Positions 1 through 10,733 of a stretch of DNA of 64,000 nt are shown piece after piece. A model generated the notes under the pieces. It worked only from the letters and a program-made list of their open reading frames with translations, was not told the origin of the DNA and made no database searches. Location of the stretch: positions 84,007 to 148,006 of the forward strand of contig BPDI01000002.1 of the NCBI GenBank assembly GCA_019654215.1, read 5' to 3'. Positions within the stretch are counted from its first letter, which is position 1. The number at the start of each line of letters is the position of its first letter. The stretch comes from Gammaproteobacteria bacterium (lineage in GTDB: Bacteria > Pseudomonadota > Gammaproteobacteria > Pseudomonadales > Pseudohongiellaceae). The position numbers and the translations under genes are program-made.

Positions 1-38
1 TAAGCGCATCCGTTGGGCAGGAAAGAATTAATACGGAC

Positions 39-401
39 ATGGCAGGAGAGACTGAAGCCGCACATTTAACGCCGATTCAATTGGAAATGTCAATTCGCAC
101 ACCCTGGCTGAAAATTGACGATGTGTTTTATGAAGCGAGAGGAGCAAGCTGGGCCTTAATGCATTTTCTACTGGCGGTGAGAACAGATTTCGAGCCGGTA
201 CTGGAAGACAAGAATGCTATGGCCAGTCTCAACCAGATCATTCGCGAATTGGAAGCTAGTCAGCGCACATTATTTTTTCCGGTAATACTTAACGGCTCTG
301 GGTTTGGAATCTTCGCCAATCATTCACTTACTATGGCGAACTACATCTCTCGGGCAAATGCTGCCATTATTGATTTACGTAATTTACTGGAACAAGGATA
401 G
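39..401 (+). CDS. DUF2333-like protein, C-terminal part
   Basis: ORF MAGETEAAHLTPIQLEMSIRTPWLKIDDVFYEARGASWALMHFL...; resembles the conserved C-terminus of DUF2333 proteins; the gene probably starts outside the window. Confidence 0.6.
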   Translation: MAGETEAAHLTPIQLEMSIRTPWLKIDDVFYEARGASWALMHFLLAVRTDFEPVLEDKNAMASLNQIIRELEASQRTLFFPVILNGSGFGIFANHSLTMANYISRANAAIIDLRNLLEQG

Positions 402-467
402 AACTAAATCCCCATTTTTGCTGTCAAAATTACAGATCCAGCAATCGGTTCTAGTTATTGCCCTCTC

Positions 468-1004
468 ATGTTTTTAACCTCAATATTCCGTGCCTATAGC
501 CGCCTGGCCGTGTTTGCGGTTGGTATCCTGTTGGGAATTCAGGTGCCGAGCTTTGTGGAACAATATAACCAGCGGATCGACGCTCATTTTCGCGAGGTAA
601 ATATTAATATCAGTGGATTTCAGGATACCGCTGACCGGCTATTTGATGGAGATCTTGAAGCGCTGATCGCTTATTATGCGAATAGCAATGATGCAGTGTT
701 TGAAAGTGATGCCGGAAGTATTCGTTTAGTCGTTACTCGCTATAATCGGTTACTCGTAGAAAGAAGCGCATTGGACAGCAATGCTTTTGCAGTTGCCATG
801 CATGTCATGTTTGCTGCCGATCAAGAATTCTATCAAGAGGCAATGAGGCAATATTCATATACCGTGCCTTTGAATTCGATTGCGATACAATGGGGTTTAG
901 CAGTTGCGATTTTCATAACACTGATCTTAGACCTGACTATTTTCATTTTTCGGAAATACTATGGTTTGGCTAAGCTGCGAAAATCGAACGTAGCGCATAA
1001 TTAG
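468..1004 (+). CDS. DUF2937 family membrane protein
   Basis: 178 aa ORF with N- and C-terminal hydrophobic segments (FAVGILLGIQVPSFVEQYNQRIDAHF...). Confidence 0.6.
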   Translation: MFLTSIFRAYSRLAVFAVGILLGIQVPSFVEQYNQRIDAHFREVNINISGFQDTADRLFDGDLEALIAYYANSNDAVFESDAGSIRLVVTRYNRLLVERSALDSNAFAVAMHVMFAADQEFYQEAMRQYSYTVPLNSIAIQWGLAVAIFITLILDLTIFIFRKYYGLAKLRKSNVAHN

Positions 1005-1019
1005 AAAACGAGTATAGTT

Positions 1020-2731
1020 TTGAAGAATAGATTTTCGTTGAAATGTTACTTCCCAATTTTAGCTTGGGGTCCTCAATACACCAATAACAAGTTTGCAGAT
1101 GACATGGTAGCTGCATTGATAGTCGCTATTATGTTAATTCCGCAAGCGCTTGCCTATTCGCTCTTGGCAGGGCTTCCAGTAGAAACTGGTTTATATGCAA
1201 GTATTATTGGCTTATCTGTTTACGCTATTTTCGGCACAAGCAATACCTTATCTGTCGCCCCAGTTGCAGTACTTTCCTTAATGACTGCAGCGGCATTGGC
1301 CAAACTATCATTGCCGAATCCAGAGGAAATGGTTACCGCTGCATTAGCGCTTACCTTTTTGTCTGGAGTGTTCCTGTTATTGCTGGGTCTACTGCGTTTA
1401 GGCTTTATGGCAAACTTTCTCTCCCATCCAGTCATTAGCTCTTTCGTTACAGCGTCAGCACTAATTATCGGTTTCAGTCAGATGCAATACATATTAGGAG
1501 TGTCCGCCAACGGCCAAAACTTTCTGGAGATAATAGTTTCCTTAGTGCGAGAAGCACCTAACACCAATTTATTGACGCTGGCCCTGGGTGCTGGATCTAT
1601 TGTGTTTATTGTGTTTTGGAAAACGATGATTAAGAGTAGGCTACTTAAACTCGGTCTCGACAGTCGAATTGCAACTACGTTTTCGCGTGCAGGTCCTTTG
1701 TTAATTGCTTTGATAACTGGATTTCTTGCCTATGCACTTCGGCTTGATCAACAAGGTATCCAATTATTGGGTGAAGTCCCACAAGGATTGCCTGTTTTTG
1801 GATTGCCCGATATGTCTGTTGACTTACTAGGAGCTTTGGTGGGTTCTGCTTTGCTTATTTCGATTTTTGGTTTCGTAGAATCCATTTCCGTTGCCCAGAC
1901 ACTGGCGGCGAAAAGGCGAGAACGAGTCGACCTTGATCAGGAGCTGGTAGGCTTGGGTACGGCCAATCTTGCCTCTTCTTTTAGTGGTGGCTTTCCGATT
2001 AGCGGTGGATTCTCGCGCTCTGTAGTTAACTTTGAGGCGGGGGCCGCAACTCCAGCGGCAGGATTTTTCACGGCAATCTTAATAACTATTGTTGCATTGT
2101 TTTTTACACCAGCGTTGTTCTGGCTTCCTCGCGTTACATTGGCTGCAATTATTATCGTTGCTATTTACGGGCTGATTGATTTTTCAGTAGTAAGAAAAGC
2201 CTGGAAATACTCAAAGGCAGATTTTGCCGCAGTGTTTATTACTTTGTTATTAACTTTAACAGTAGGAGTGGAAGCAGGAATCGGTGCTGGCGTACTTGCT
2301 TCTATCCTAATTCACTTATATAAAACTTCACAACCTCATGTTGCGGTAATCGGACGAGTGAAGGGCACGAGCATTTCAGAAGTGTTGACCTGCACACCGT
2401 TGAAACTTTTGAAAACCAACTCTCGATCCGAATCGATGAAAGCCTGTACTTCGCCAATACTCGCTACCTGGAAGAACTCATTTTCAATCTGATTTCACAT
2501 AAACCAAAACTAGAGCATGTGATTCTTATGTGCACCGCGGTTAATAAGATTGACATGAGCGCACTGGAAACTCTGGAAAAGATTAATCAGACACTGATTG
2601 AATCAGGATCAAGTCACCTTTCGGAAGTAAAAGATCCAATTATGGGCAAGCTGGCCATTACAGATTTCTTTAAGTCCCTGTCTGGAAATAATTATCTATC
2701 CCAGAACCAGGCAGTGGAAGACTTGCGTTAA
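1020..2731 (+). CDS. SulP family inorganic anion transporter with C-terminal STAS domain (frameshifted)
   Basis: MIPQALAYSLLAGLPVETGLYASIIG SulP signature; frame changes near 2365, after which GHEHFRSVDLHTVETFENQLSIRIDESLYFANTRYLEELIF...MCTAVNKIDMSALETLE (STAS) continues to 2731. Confidence 0.9.
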
Positions 2732-2776
2732 AGAACCTTCCTATCTTAAACTTGGTTTGGACTCAAAGTTTGACGA

Positions 2777-3766
2777 TCATTTTTCCGAAATTGTCACCTG
2801 TAAAAGGGCTAGAAATGCGTCGACTGCGTTATCTAAGCCTTCGACGATAGTTTCCTTGGTTTTAATCTTTCCTTCGCTCACCCAAGACTCCATGTCTGAA
2901 AGAAACTGCGTTCGCATATCATTGTGATCAAACACGATAAAGCCTTTTATGCGTACCTTCTTGCCGACAATAAGCATTAGATTATTTGGGCCAGGTGCGG
3001 GCTCTGCGTTGTTATAAGTTGCTATCATGCCGCACGCCGCGATGCGACCGAAATGGTTCATGACATTGAGGGCTGCTTGCAGATGTTTACCGCCGACTTT
3101 TCAAAATATACATCTACGCCATTCGGTGTTGCTTTGTTAATGCTTCAGTTAAGTCACCACAGGTTTTGTAATTGATGACTGCATCAACACTGCATTCATC
3201 CAACAGCCATTGTGCTTTGTCATTACTACCAACGGAACCTACAACATTACATCCTAAGTTTTTTGCAATCTGACAAACTTTGCGCCAACAGCGCCGGATG
3301 CTGCGGATACAAAAACCGTTTCACCAGGTTTCGGTTCACCGAACCGCAATAGGCCAACATAGGCAGTCATACCAGGCATGCCTAATGTGCCTAGATAGAG
3401 AGATAAACGATCCATATCGAAAGGGGTAAATTTATTCACGGTCGATGCATCTGCTAAGAAGTTGTCTTGCCAAGCTGCGCCATTCAAAACTATGTCGCCC
3501 ACTTCAAATCCTTCTGCATTTGATTTCAATACTTCGCCCACAGCACCTCCATGCATTGGCTGATTCAGAGCGTAGGGTTCAGCATAGACGCCTTGCGCTC
3601 GCATACGTCCGCGCATGTATGGATCAACCGACATGTAATGGTTCTTAATCAGAACCTGTCCGTCGCCTGGGGCTGGTAGTTCGACCTCAACGGTAGCGAA
3701 ATGATCATGATTTGGCATGCCGTCAGGTCGGCTTACCAGGTGAATTTGTCTGGGTGTGATACTCAT
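2777..3766 (-). CDS. NADP-dependent oxidoreductase, MDR/PTGR1-like (fragmented by frameshifts)
   Basis: N-terminal fragment MSITPRQIHLVSRPDGMPNHDHFATVEVELPAPGDGQVLIKNHYMSVDPYMRGRM; C-terminal fragment MNHFGRIAACGMIATYNN...; the middle is split over other frames. Confidence 0.85.
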
Positions 3767-3946
3767 TTATTTCTCTTGATAGTAGTTGTCTTGTTTGGTA
3801 CCAGGCGCGGGAGCAATAGTGCTACTACGTTTTTGAAAAATTACGATTGTGAGCAATAAGGTGGCACCGGCAATGTGATAATAAATCGGGAAAGGTGTCC
3901 ACATTAACAAGGCTGCACTAATTACTAATGCCGCTGCAATAAAGCA

Positions 3947-5809
3947 TTAATCTTCGTTTCCAAATGCCACTGCAGTAATCCCGGCCATGGCATAGAGGCC
4001 GAGGCAGGACCAGAAGAATACTTCGATTCGTTCTGGCCAGGTGCCCGAAATCAAGGGGGAATAAGCGAACAGCACCGGCACTAGGTATAAGCCCTTAGCA
4101 ATTTTCCAGCTGGTTAAGCCTGTAGCCATGGGCCGTGTTCCAGCAATACCTGCAGCTGCAAATGAAGCAAGGCAAACCGGTGGAGTTACATTACTGTCTT
4201 GAGAAAGCCAGAAAATGATCAAGTGTGCGCTTAATAGCATGCCGGTTAGTAATTCTGGATCCAACATTTCCTGACGGATGAGCTGCTTCATCTCTAATGG
4301 CATTTCTTGTAATGCAACAACCGGGTCACCGCCGAACAATCCTATAGTTGCAGTAACATTGCTGGGCAAGTTGCCTGATTGTAATGCTTCTAATAAAGCA
4401 GATTGACTGATTAAATCGAAAATAAGTGGCGCGGAAAGAGTTGCTAATACAATATAGGAAGCGGTAACCGGTAACCCCATACCGAGCACTAAGGATGCAA
4501 GCGCGACCAGAACCAAGGTTACTAATAAATTACCCTGCGCCCATTCCACGATCATTAATGAGAAGGCATTACCTACACCGGTGGTTGTAACCACATTGAT
4601 AATGATGCCAACAGCAACGAGAAGTAAAGCAGTTGAAACCATGGTTTTCACGCCACCTACCACTGCTTCAAAAACATCATTCAGGCGCATGGGGTTTGGT
4701 GATAACCAGGATGCTGCGATTACGCTGATAATGGCAAAGGCTGCTGAAGTAGTGGGTGTGCGACCCGCAACCAAAAATCCAACAAGTACAGAAAGCGGAA
4801 TTATAAAATGCCAACCATTTTTTAAAACATCGGAAATTTTTTCACTATTCTCATCTTCTATTGGTTTAAGACCAATTCGCTTGGCTTCAATACGTACGAA
4901 ATAAGAAACGGTTAAGAAATAGAGCAGTGCAGGCAGTGCGGAGGCTGCGATAATTGTTAAATATGATATTTGTGTATAGCTGGCTAATACAAAGGCACCT
5001 GCACCCATTACCGGAGGCATAAGGGCGCCACCGGTTGATGCTGCTGCCTCAACACCTGCCGCGAAGCGTGGCGAAAAACCTGAGCGTTTCATCATCGGAA
5101 TTGTGATTACACCAATAGAGACGGTATTGGCGACTGCAGAACCGGAAATTGAACCCATCATGCCGGAACCAACTACTGAAACGAATCCCGCGCCACCGGT
5201 TAAGCGGCGAGTCATGGTTTGAGCGACTTGCACGATGAAATCGCCGGCTCCGGATTTCAGTAAGAAAGAGCCAAAGATAATAAACATAAATACAAAGGTG
5301 GAAGATATCTGTGCGGTTAGCCCGAACATTCCTTCGCTGGTAAAGAAGGTCCGATATAGAACAGTTTCCAAGCTCAAGCCTGGGAAGGCAAAAACGCCAG
5401 AAATGTAGCGGCCCAAGAATAAAATATAAGAAAGGCTCACCACGATTAGTATTGGCATGAACCAACCGGTAGTGCGTCTCGTAAATTCAATAGCCAATCC
5501 GACAGCGATTAAAGAAAAGATATAGTCGCTGAGAATGTATTCTGTTTCTCGAGCGTAAAGCGCATTCTCAAACAAGATTAAGTAAAAGGAAGTTGCGACT
5601 GCTAATAGTGCGAGCCCAATATTTATCCAGTATCGTAAAGAGTTGCGGCTTACTTCTTCTTCCTCGTTAGCCATGAGTGCGCAAATAGCAACGAAGCCAC
5701 CGAAGTGAATCGCGGAAAGCCAGAGCTCAGAGATACTGGCGAATACGTTGCAATAAATATGAAAGACCGCGAATAAGAAAGCTATCCATTTTAGGTAAGT
5801 CGATTTCAT
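3947..5809 (-). CDS. TRAP transporter fused permease (DctM-type, TAXI-associated)
   Basis: 620 aa polytopic ORF; motifs GSGMMGSISGSAVANTVSIGVITIPMMKRSGF and GMGLPVTASYIVLA are characteristic of TRAP fused permeases. Confidence 0.93.
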   Translation of the reverse strand: MKSTYLKWIAFLFAVFHIYCNVFASISELWLSAIHFGGFVAICALMANEEEEVSRNSLRYWINIGLALLAVATSFYLILFENALYARETEYILSDYIFSLIAVGLAIEFTRRTTGWFMPILIVVSLSYILFLGRYISGVFAFPGLSLETVLYRTFFTSEGMFGLTAQISSTFVFMFIIFGSFLLKSGAGDFIVQVAQTMTRRLTGGAGFVSVVGSGMMGSISGSAVANTVSIGVITIPMMKRSGFSPRFAAGVEAAASTGGALMPPVMGAGAFVLASYTQISYLTIIAASALPALLYFLTVSYFVRIEAKRIGLKPIEDENSEKISDVLKNGWHFIIPLSVLVGFLVAGRTPTTSAAFAIISVIAASWLSPNPMRLNDVFEAVVGGVKTMVSTALLLVAVGIIINVVTTTGVGNAFSLMIVEWAQGNLLVTLVLVALASLVLGMGLPVTASYIVLATLSAPLIFDLISQSALLEALQSGNLPSNVTATIGLFGGDPVVALQEMPLEMKQLIRQEMLDPELLTGMLLSAHLIIFWLSQDSNVTPPVCLASFAAAGIAGTRPMATGLTSWKIAKGLYLVPVLFAYSPLISGTWPERIEVFFWSCLGLYAMAGITAVAFGNED

Positions 5810-5819
5810 AAACTACTAA

Positions 5820-6845
5820 CTAGGCTCCTTCGTCTGAATTTTCTTCTTCATTAATTAGTAGTCGATCCGGAATGTCCAGACCAACTTCGCGATAATAGCG
5901 TAAAGCACCTGTATGGAGAGGTGCGCCTAGACCATCGATTGCAATTTCTGGACGCATATCATTAGTTGCGCCATGGATTTCTTGTAGTGTTGCCAGATTT
6001 TCCCATATTACTTTTGTTATGTTATAGACCACTTCTTCTGGAATATCCACTCGCGTCACTAAGACATTGGGTGATGCAACCGTGCGAATATTTTCGGTCT
6101 GGCTGGGGTAGGTACCGGGAGGAAAATCATACCAATCCCATAGAGGATAGCGGGCATTTAATTTATCCAGGGAGTCTTGAGTCCAATTCAATATAGTCAT
6201 GCGTTCGCCCATGAATGCATAGGCTCGGGTAATTGCACTCACGGGCGCGCCGGCTGGAATATTCATGCCAACAATATTGCCATCCTGAATCGCATTCGAG
6301 GTTGGTCCATATCCCATATAGGCAAGATTGAATTTTTCTTCGTAGTCGATACCGAGGGTATCTAAAATAAATCTTCCGGTTTGTTCCGCGCCGGAGTTTC
6401 TTGCGCCCAGCACATAGCGTTCGTCATCCAGGCGATCCAAATCCATCATAAATTTGGTATCGGTTAGTTCAGTGAGCAAGACAAAATGTTCAACGTTCTT
6501 CCATAGTGCGCTAACACTACGAATATGAGTTTGTGGCCTACTTACAGGTCCTTCTCCAGTCCAGGACCAAGCTCCGAATGGCCCCTGCAAGATTGCGAAC
6601 TGCACTTGGTTGTCGCGCAACAGCTTTAAGTTTTCCATTGAGCCAGCTGAACTAATCGCCGTTAGAGATATTCCTTCCGATTCGTAAAGTTGCGCATGGG
6701 TCAAAGTGGCAATGGCGACACCAACAGGATAAAAAGTTCCACCGGTGGTGGCAGTGGTGAGGACGTAAGGTCTTGCTCTGGAAAGTTCATCGCTACAGGA
6801 ACTGAGCGTAATCGCGAAAGTCAGTGCTACAACTAGTTTCTTCAT
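5820..6845 (-). CDS. TAXI family TRAP transporter solute-binding subunit, putative lipoprotein
   Basis: TTATTGGTFYPVGVAIATLTHAQLYESEGISLTAISSAGSMENLKLLRDNQVQFAILQ; lipobox-like LSSC near the N-terminus; adjacent to the fused permease. Confidence 0.92.
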   Translation of the reverse strand: MKKLVVALTFAITLSSCSDELSRARPYVLTTATTGGTFYPVGVAIATLTHAQLYESEGISLTAISSAGSMENLKLLRDNQVQFAILQGPFGAWSWTGEGPVSRPQTHIRSVSALWKNVEHFVLLTELTDTKFMMDLDRLDDERYVLGARNSGAEQTGRFILDTLGIDYEEKFNLAYMGYGPTSNAIQDGNIVGMNIPAGAPVSAITRAYAFMGERMTILNWTQDSLDKLNARYPLWDWYDFPPGTYPSQTENIRTVASPNVLVTRVDIPEEVVYNITKVIWENLATLQEIHGATNDMRPEIAIDGLGAPLHTGALRYYREVGLDIPDRLLINEEENSDEGA

Positions 6846-7223
6846 TCAGAGTCCGTCGCGATTGCTTTGTTTTTTATTCTTAGGTTTCGAATTCTGCTCT
6901 TTATTTGGCTTCGGATGAAACCATATTTGTCTAGAAATCACAATAAACTCACTAGGTTACGGTGTCTGCATATGGGTGTTTGATAGCTGGCTAATTGTCT
7001 GATTTTTCTTAAATGTAGAGAGTTACTGTGGGAGAAACAGTGGAACCACTCTGGCGATGAATTCTAGGTGGTTTTAGTTGCGCACTGTCACTGTTCAGGG
7101 GGAAAGTGTTGTAAGCAGATTGAATGCGCTATCATTTGCGATCCGGGAATAAAAGTAAAACGCATTAGTGCTGGTAGCAACAATTATTCTAGCTATTAGC
7201 GGGATCTTCACGGAAGTAACTAC

Positions 7224-7487
7224 TTAATCTGCTTTCCTTCTATCGGCGCCTAGAGTGTCTTTTACATGACCGGAAAGAGGGACTTCTTCATCCATTTTGG
7301 AAACTAGTATCGTCGCACCCGCTAATACCGATGCGCCAATAGTGACGCCGACGATAAGCGCAATCCTTAATAGCATATGAACATGAATACCGGTGTAGTA
7401 CTCACCGACTTCAGCGATGACATTAACCAGTACCAGAGCAATACCGAAGGATGTCCAGATTGCTTTTTGCATGGTGAAAGCGCTCAT
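7224..7487 (-). CDS. small two-TM membrane protein, unknown function
   Basis: 87 aa ORF with two hydrophobic helices, same strand as and 25 bp downstream of the FG-GAP gene. Confidence 0.55.
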   Translation of the reverse strand: MSAFTMQKAIWTSFGIALVLVNVIAEVGEYYTGIHVHMLLRIALIVGVTIGASVLAGATILVSKMDEEVPLSGHVKDTLGADRRKAD

Positions 7488-7511
7488 AACTGGCGCTCGC
7501 GGAAATGGATG

Positions 7512-9167
7512 TTAATTCGAGAGTAACAGTATTCCTTGAACCTGACTACTGTCGTGTTGGGTAAATACAAATACATCGTCAAGAGAATCTGCATTTAGTC
7601 GAACCGGGATGATGTCGCCGTTTTCTGCAGTTGTGCCAAGATCAATGACGATATCTGGATTACGGTCATCAATTAATGTGAGATGAGGATTACCACCAAT
7701 AACGATATTGTCGATGATTTCACGAAGATTTATTTCGTAGCTATCTTGATCGCGGCTGTAGTCCAATGCGCCGAGAAATTCTTCGGAATCGTCTTCTGGC
7801 TCAATACTGTTAAGAAATAATTCCACCTGATTATTAACCAAGACTAATAAATCTTCCTGATCGAAAGCATCATCGAGATTGCCTACATTAGTTGGAATAA
7901 ATTCGTCAGTATGAATCTCTCTTGCTTCCGATGCCAGGTCCTGGAAAGTTGTAGCGAGTCGAATAACGGAAGGAAAGCGCAGATCGACAGTAAGTTTACG
8001 TGCTGGTCGGCGGGCAAAACGTTCTCCATCATTGGGATAAACAAAAGCTTCTATGGCAACGCTGCCGGAAATCGCTAGCCAGACAAAGATATCTCCAACT
8101 GAAATGGGCTCTACTCGCCAAAGCCAGAGATCTTTCAAACCGTCTCCATTTTCATCGTAGAGAAACGTGCTTAAGACATTGCCACCCGAACGTAATACCT
8201 GTCGTGGTTGTTCCAAATTCATGCCGGTGTAAGTGCCACCGAACAGTGAAACTTTACCGCCTTCTCGTAGCAGTAAGTCTTCGATGCCATCACCGTCTAC
8301 GTCGTCTAACACTTCTTCGTGAGTGAGTGCGAGTACGCCGGTCAAATTGGAAAAGTCGAGATTATCGATATCGAAATCACCCAGACGTTCTTCTATTTCA
8401 GCAATGTCGATGGAGTAAGAAGCACCACTGGAGAAATAAGCATCGCCAATTTCATCAGCGATAAAGACATCGAGCCGTTCATCGGTTCGAGAAATCAAAT
8501 CATCATAGCCGTCACTGTTTACGTCTCGCAGCTCCATAAAGGGAATTCGCACGGCTTGGCCGGTTCGCCGTTCCAGAGCATTAGGTTGCAGCATTGTACG
8601 CATGCGGTTTTCAGATTCTATGGTTAGCCCGGATTGATAACTGTAATTAGCGCCGGCAATAAACACATGTAAGTTGCCTGCACCGGGGATAATGAGGTCT
8701 TCATAACTATCGCCGTTTATATCCCGCGAAAAATAAAGTCTGTTCACACCTTTGCTTAGAAAGCCTTGCAGCCCTGATTTGATTAGTTGAGGTTCTTGGA
8801 TTGCTTCATCTTCAACTGGCCAAACATAGGCATCGGTACCATTAACTAGAGCAATGATAGACGCGCGATCGTTATCACCGTAGTTAGTGCTCAGATCCCA
8901 GCCCACAGCCTGTCCGGAAAAATCAATCTCTTTAAAACCGTTATCGAAATCGAATCCGTCTTCTCGTTGGAAATAAATGCGCAGGGATTCATCGATTACC
9001 GTAATCAACTCATTTAACGAATCGCCATTAAGGTCCGCAACGATTAACTGTTCGCTTTCTACTGGCAGGGTGAACGGTAGCTGAGTATATGTGGGGGTAT
9101 TGGCAAATGTCAGGCCAAAACTTGCGCATGAATATAAAAGAAGAAAGACTTTGCTGAAAGCTTTCAC
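7512..9167 (-). CDS. FG-GAP/VCBS repeat secreted protein
   Basis: Signal peptide plus repeated calcium-binding-type motifs DLNGDSLNEL, DINGDSYEDL, DVNSDGYDDL, DVDGDGIEDL, DENGDGLKDL. Confidence 0.85.
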   Translation of the reverse strand: MKAFSKVFLLLYSCASFGLTFANTPTYTQLPFTLPVESEQLIVADLNGDSLNELITVIDESLRIYFQREDGFDFDNGFKEIDFSGQAVGWDLSTNYGDNDRASIIALVNGTDAYVWPVEDEAIQEPQLIKSGLQGFLSKGVNRLYFSRDINGDSYEDLIIPGAGNLHVFIAGANYSYQSGLTIESENRMRTMLQPNALERRTGQAVRIPFMELRDVNSDGYDDLISRTDERLDVFIADEIGDAYFSSGASYSIDIAEIEERLGDFDIDNLDFSNLTGVLALTHEEVLDDVDGDGIEDLLLREGGKVSLFGGTYTGMNLEQPRQVLRSGGNVLSTFLYDENGDGLKDLWLWRVEPISVGDIFVWLAISGSVAIEAFVYPNDGERFARRPARKLTVDLRFPSVIRLATTFQDLASEAREIHTDEFIPTNVGNLDDAFDQEDLLVLVNNQVELFLNSIEPEDDSEEFLGALDYSRDQDSYEINLREIIDNIVIGGNPHLTLIDDRNPDIVIDLGTTAENGDIIPVRLNADSLDDVFVFTQHDSSQVQGILLLSN

Positions 9168-10726
9168 GGCGCACCTACCAAGAGAGAAGTAGTTGTACCA
9201 TGGCGCAGCACCAGATCAGGAATCGAATCAGAATTCAGTGTAAGCACTTCAAATTCGAATACCGAGCGGGGAGATACGTACTCCCAAAACGGTGTGTCGC
9301 CAATTTGTAGCTGTGCGTCTATTTTCTTCGCGGCCAGCGTTCCATGTTCAGTGATATATAGAGCGTCATTTGTACCGTCGCCGTCTACATCATATTGCAG
9401 CGACATTTGTTCCGATAAGCTCCGTACATTGGCTGCAGAAAAACTTTCTTCCAAGCGGGAGTTTGGCCGGCGAGCAAACAGCTGGCCTGGTTCTGCTGAT
9501 GCGGTGCTGTAAAGAAGCTGGGTGCGATTGATGCTGGCATTGCGAATGGCATCCACTACCGGGATGGTGTAATAGCTCACGTTCAGAACAGGCTTGTCTT
9601 CGTAGGCTAAATCAACAAACTCTAGTCTTACGTCGTAGCCCGAGAAACGCATGATCTGATTCGGCTGCTGCAGATCGAATTTACCGCTGGAGTTGAGATA
9701 GAAACGTGCATCCCATTCATTGCCTTCGCCAGTTAATCGCAACAGGTCCTGATAACCGTCATTATTCACGTCTACTAGGCGGATATCGCCACGACTTTCC
9801 ATTGAACCCTTCCAATTCGCACTCTTAGAAAAACCGCTTGAGATGTCTTGATAATGAATATTAAGTTGTCCTAATCCGTCATCACCAACATTTAGATAGA
9901 TTAAATCTTTCAATTCATCGCCATTTAGTTCGGCGAGTAGTGCTGTAGGCATCCAGTTTGCGGTTCGCAGTAATGCTCGAGAATCCGTAGATTTTGGTTC
10001 CCAGGTTTCTATGAATCCGGTAAAGGGGGAAGGGGTTTCTGCGCGCAATTCCACCGTTACACCTTTGTCGGGATTGATTCCAATGCTGGCACTTAAGTCT
10101 GCTTCCTGATTATTACGTTGTGCAACGGTCAGATTTTCATTAATGGTTTGTATGGTCGTAACCAATTCAAATTGCTCATTACCTTTGCCAGCAAAGAATC
10201 CGAAAGCCTCTTGTCCTGGCAATAGAAAATCGATTTCGCCGTCACCATTAATATCTTCAATGCTGTTTAGAAATTCGACTTCTTCTTGATCGGGAATTGC
10301 CGCAACTAAGTCCCATTGGAATAGAAGTTTTATGTTGCCAGTGTAACCTTCAACCGCAGTTGAGAGACTAAATACGCCGTTATTAGCTAACAGGACTAAT
10401 TCTTTACCGGGATCAGAACGCAAATCGGCGAAAGCGACTGCGATTATTTCGGTTTTGATTTCGACTCGTTGGGGAGTTGTAGCGAAATTACCGTCTTCCT
10501 GTTGGTGATGAATATGTAGTTCTCTACCAATTGCGGAATCGTAGTGACTGAAGATTAAGTCTTTGGCACCATCGCCGTTGACGTCTTCGGTGATTAATCG
10601 CTCCCAATTATTCTCTCGATCTAATTCGAAAGTGACATAATTATTTTGAGCAAGACAAACACCGGTAAGCAAAACTGCCGGCAGCATTGCAATCTTTGCG
10701 ATAAGTGTAGTGTCGACCCTTCTCAT
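9164..10726 (-). CDS. FG-GAP/VCBS repeat secreted protein (paralogue)
   Basis: Signal peptide (LLTGVCLAQN); DVNGDGAKDL, DINGDGEIDF, DVNNDGYQDL, DVDGDGTNDA motifs; 4-bp overlap with the downstream paralogue. Confidence 0.85.
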   Translation of the reverse strand: MRRVDTTLIAKIAMLPAVLLTGVCLAQNNYVTFELDRENNWERLITEDVNGDGAKDLIFSHYDSAIGRELHIHHQQEDGNFATTPQRVEIKTEIIAVAFADLRSDPGKELVLLANNGVFSLSTAVEGYTGNIKLLFQWDLVAAIPDQEEVEFLNSIEDINGDGEIDFLLPGQEAFGFFAGKGNEQFELVTTIQTINENLTVAQRNNQEADLSASIGINPDKGVTVELRAETPSPFTGFIETWEPKSTDSRALLRTANWMPTALLAELNGDELKDLIYLNVGDDGLGQLNIHYQDISSGFSKSANWKGSMESRGDIRLVDVNNDGYQDLLRLTGEGNEWDARFYLNSSGKFDLQQPNQIMRFSGYDVRLEFVDLAYEDKPVLNVSYYTIPVVDAIRNASINRTQLLYSTASAEPGQLFARRPNSRLEESFSAANVRSLSEQMSLQYDVDGDGTNDALYITEHGTLAAKKIDAQLQIGDTPFWEYVSPRSVFEFEVLTLNSDSIPDLVLRHGTTTSLLVGAP

Positions 10727-10733
10727 TTTTATC

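Noticed and set aside
5049-5465. 138-aa minus-strand ORF overlapping the TRAP permease in another frame
   Set aside because: Out-of-frame translation of an intact permease ORF.
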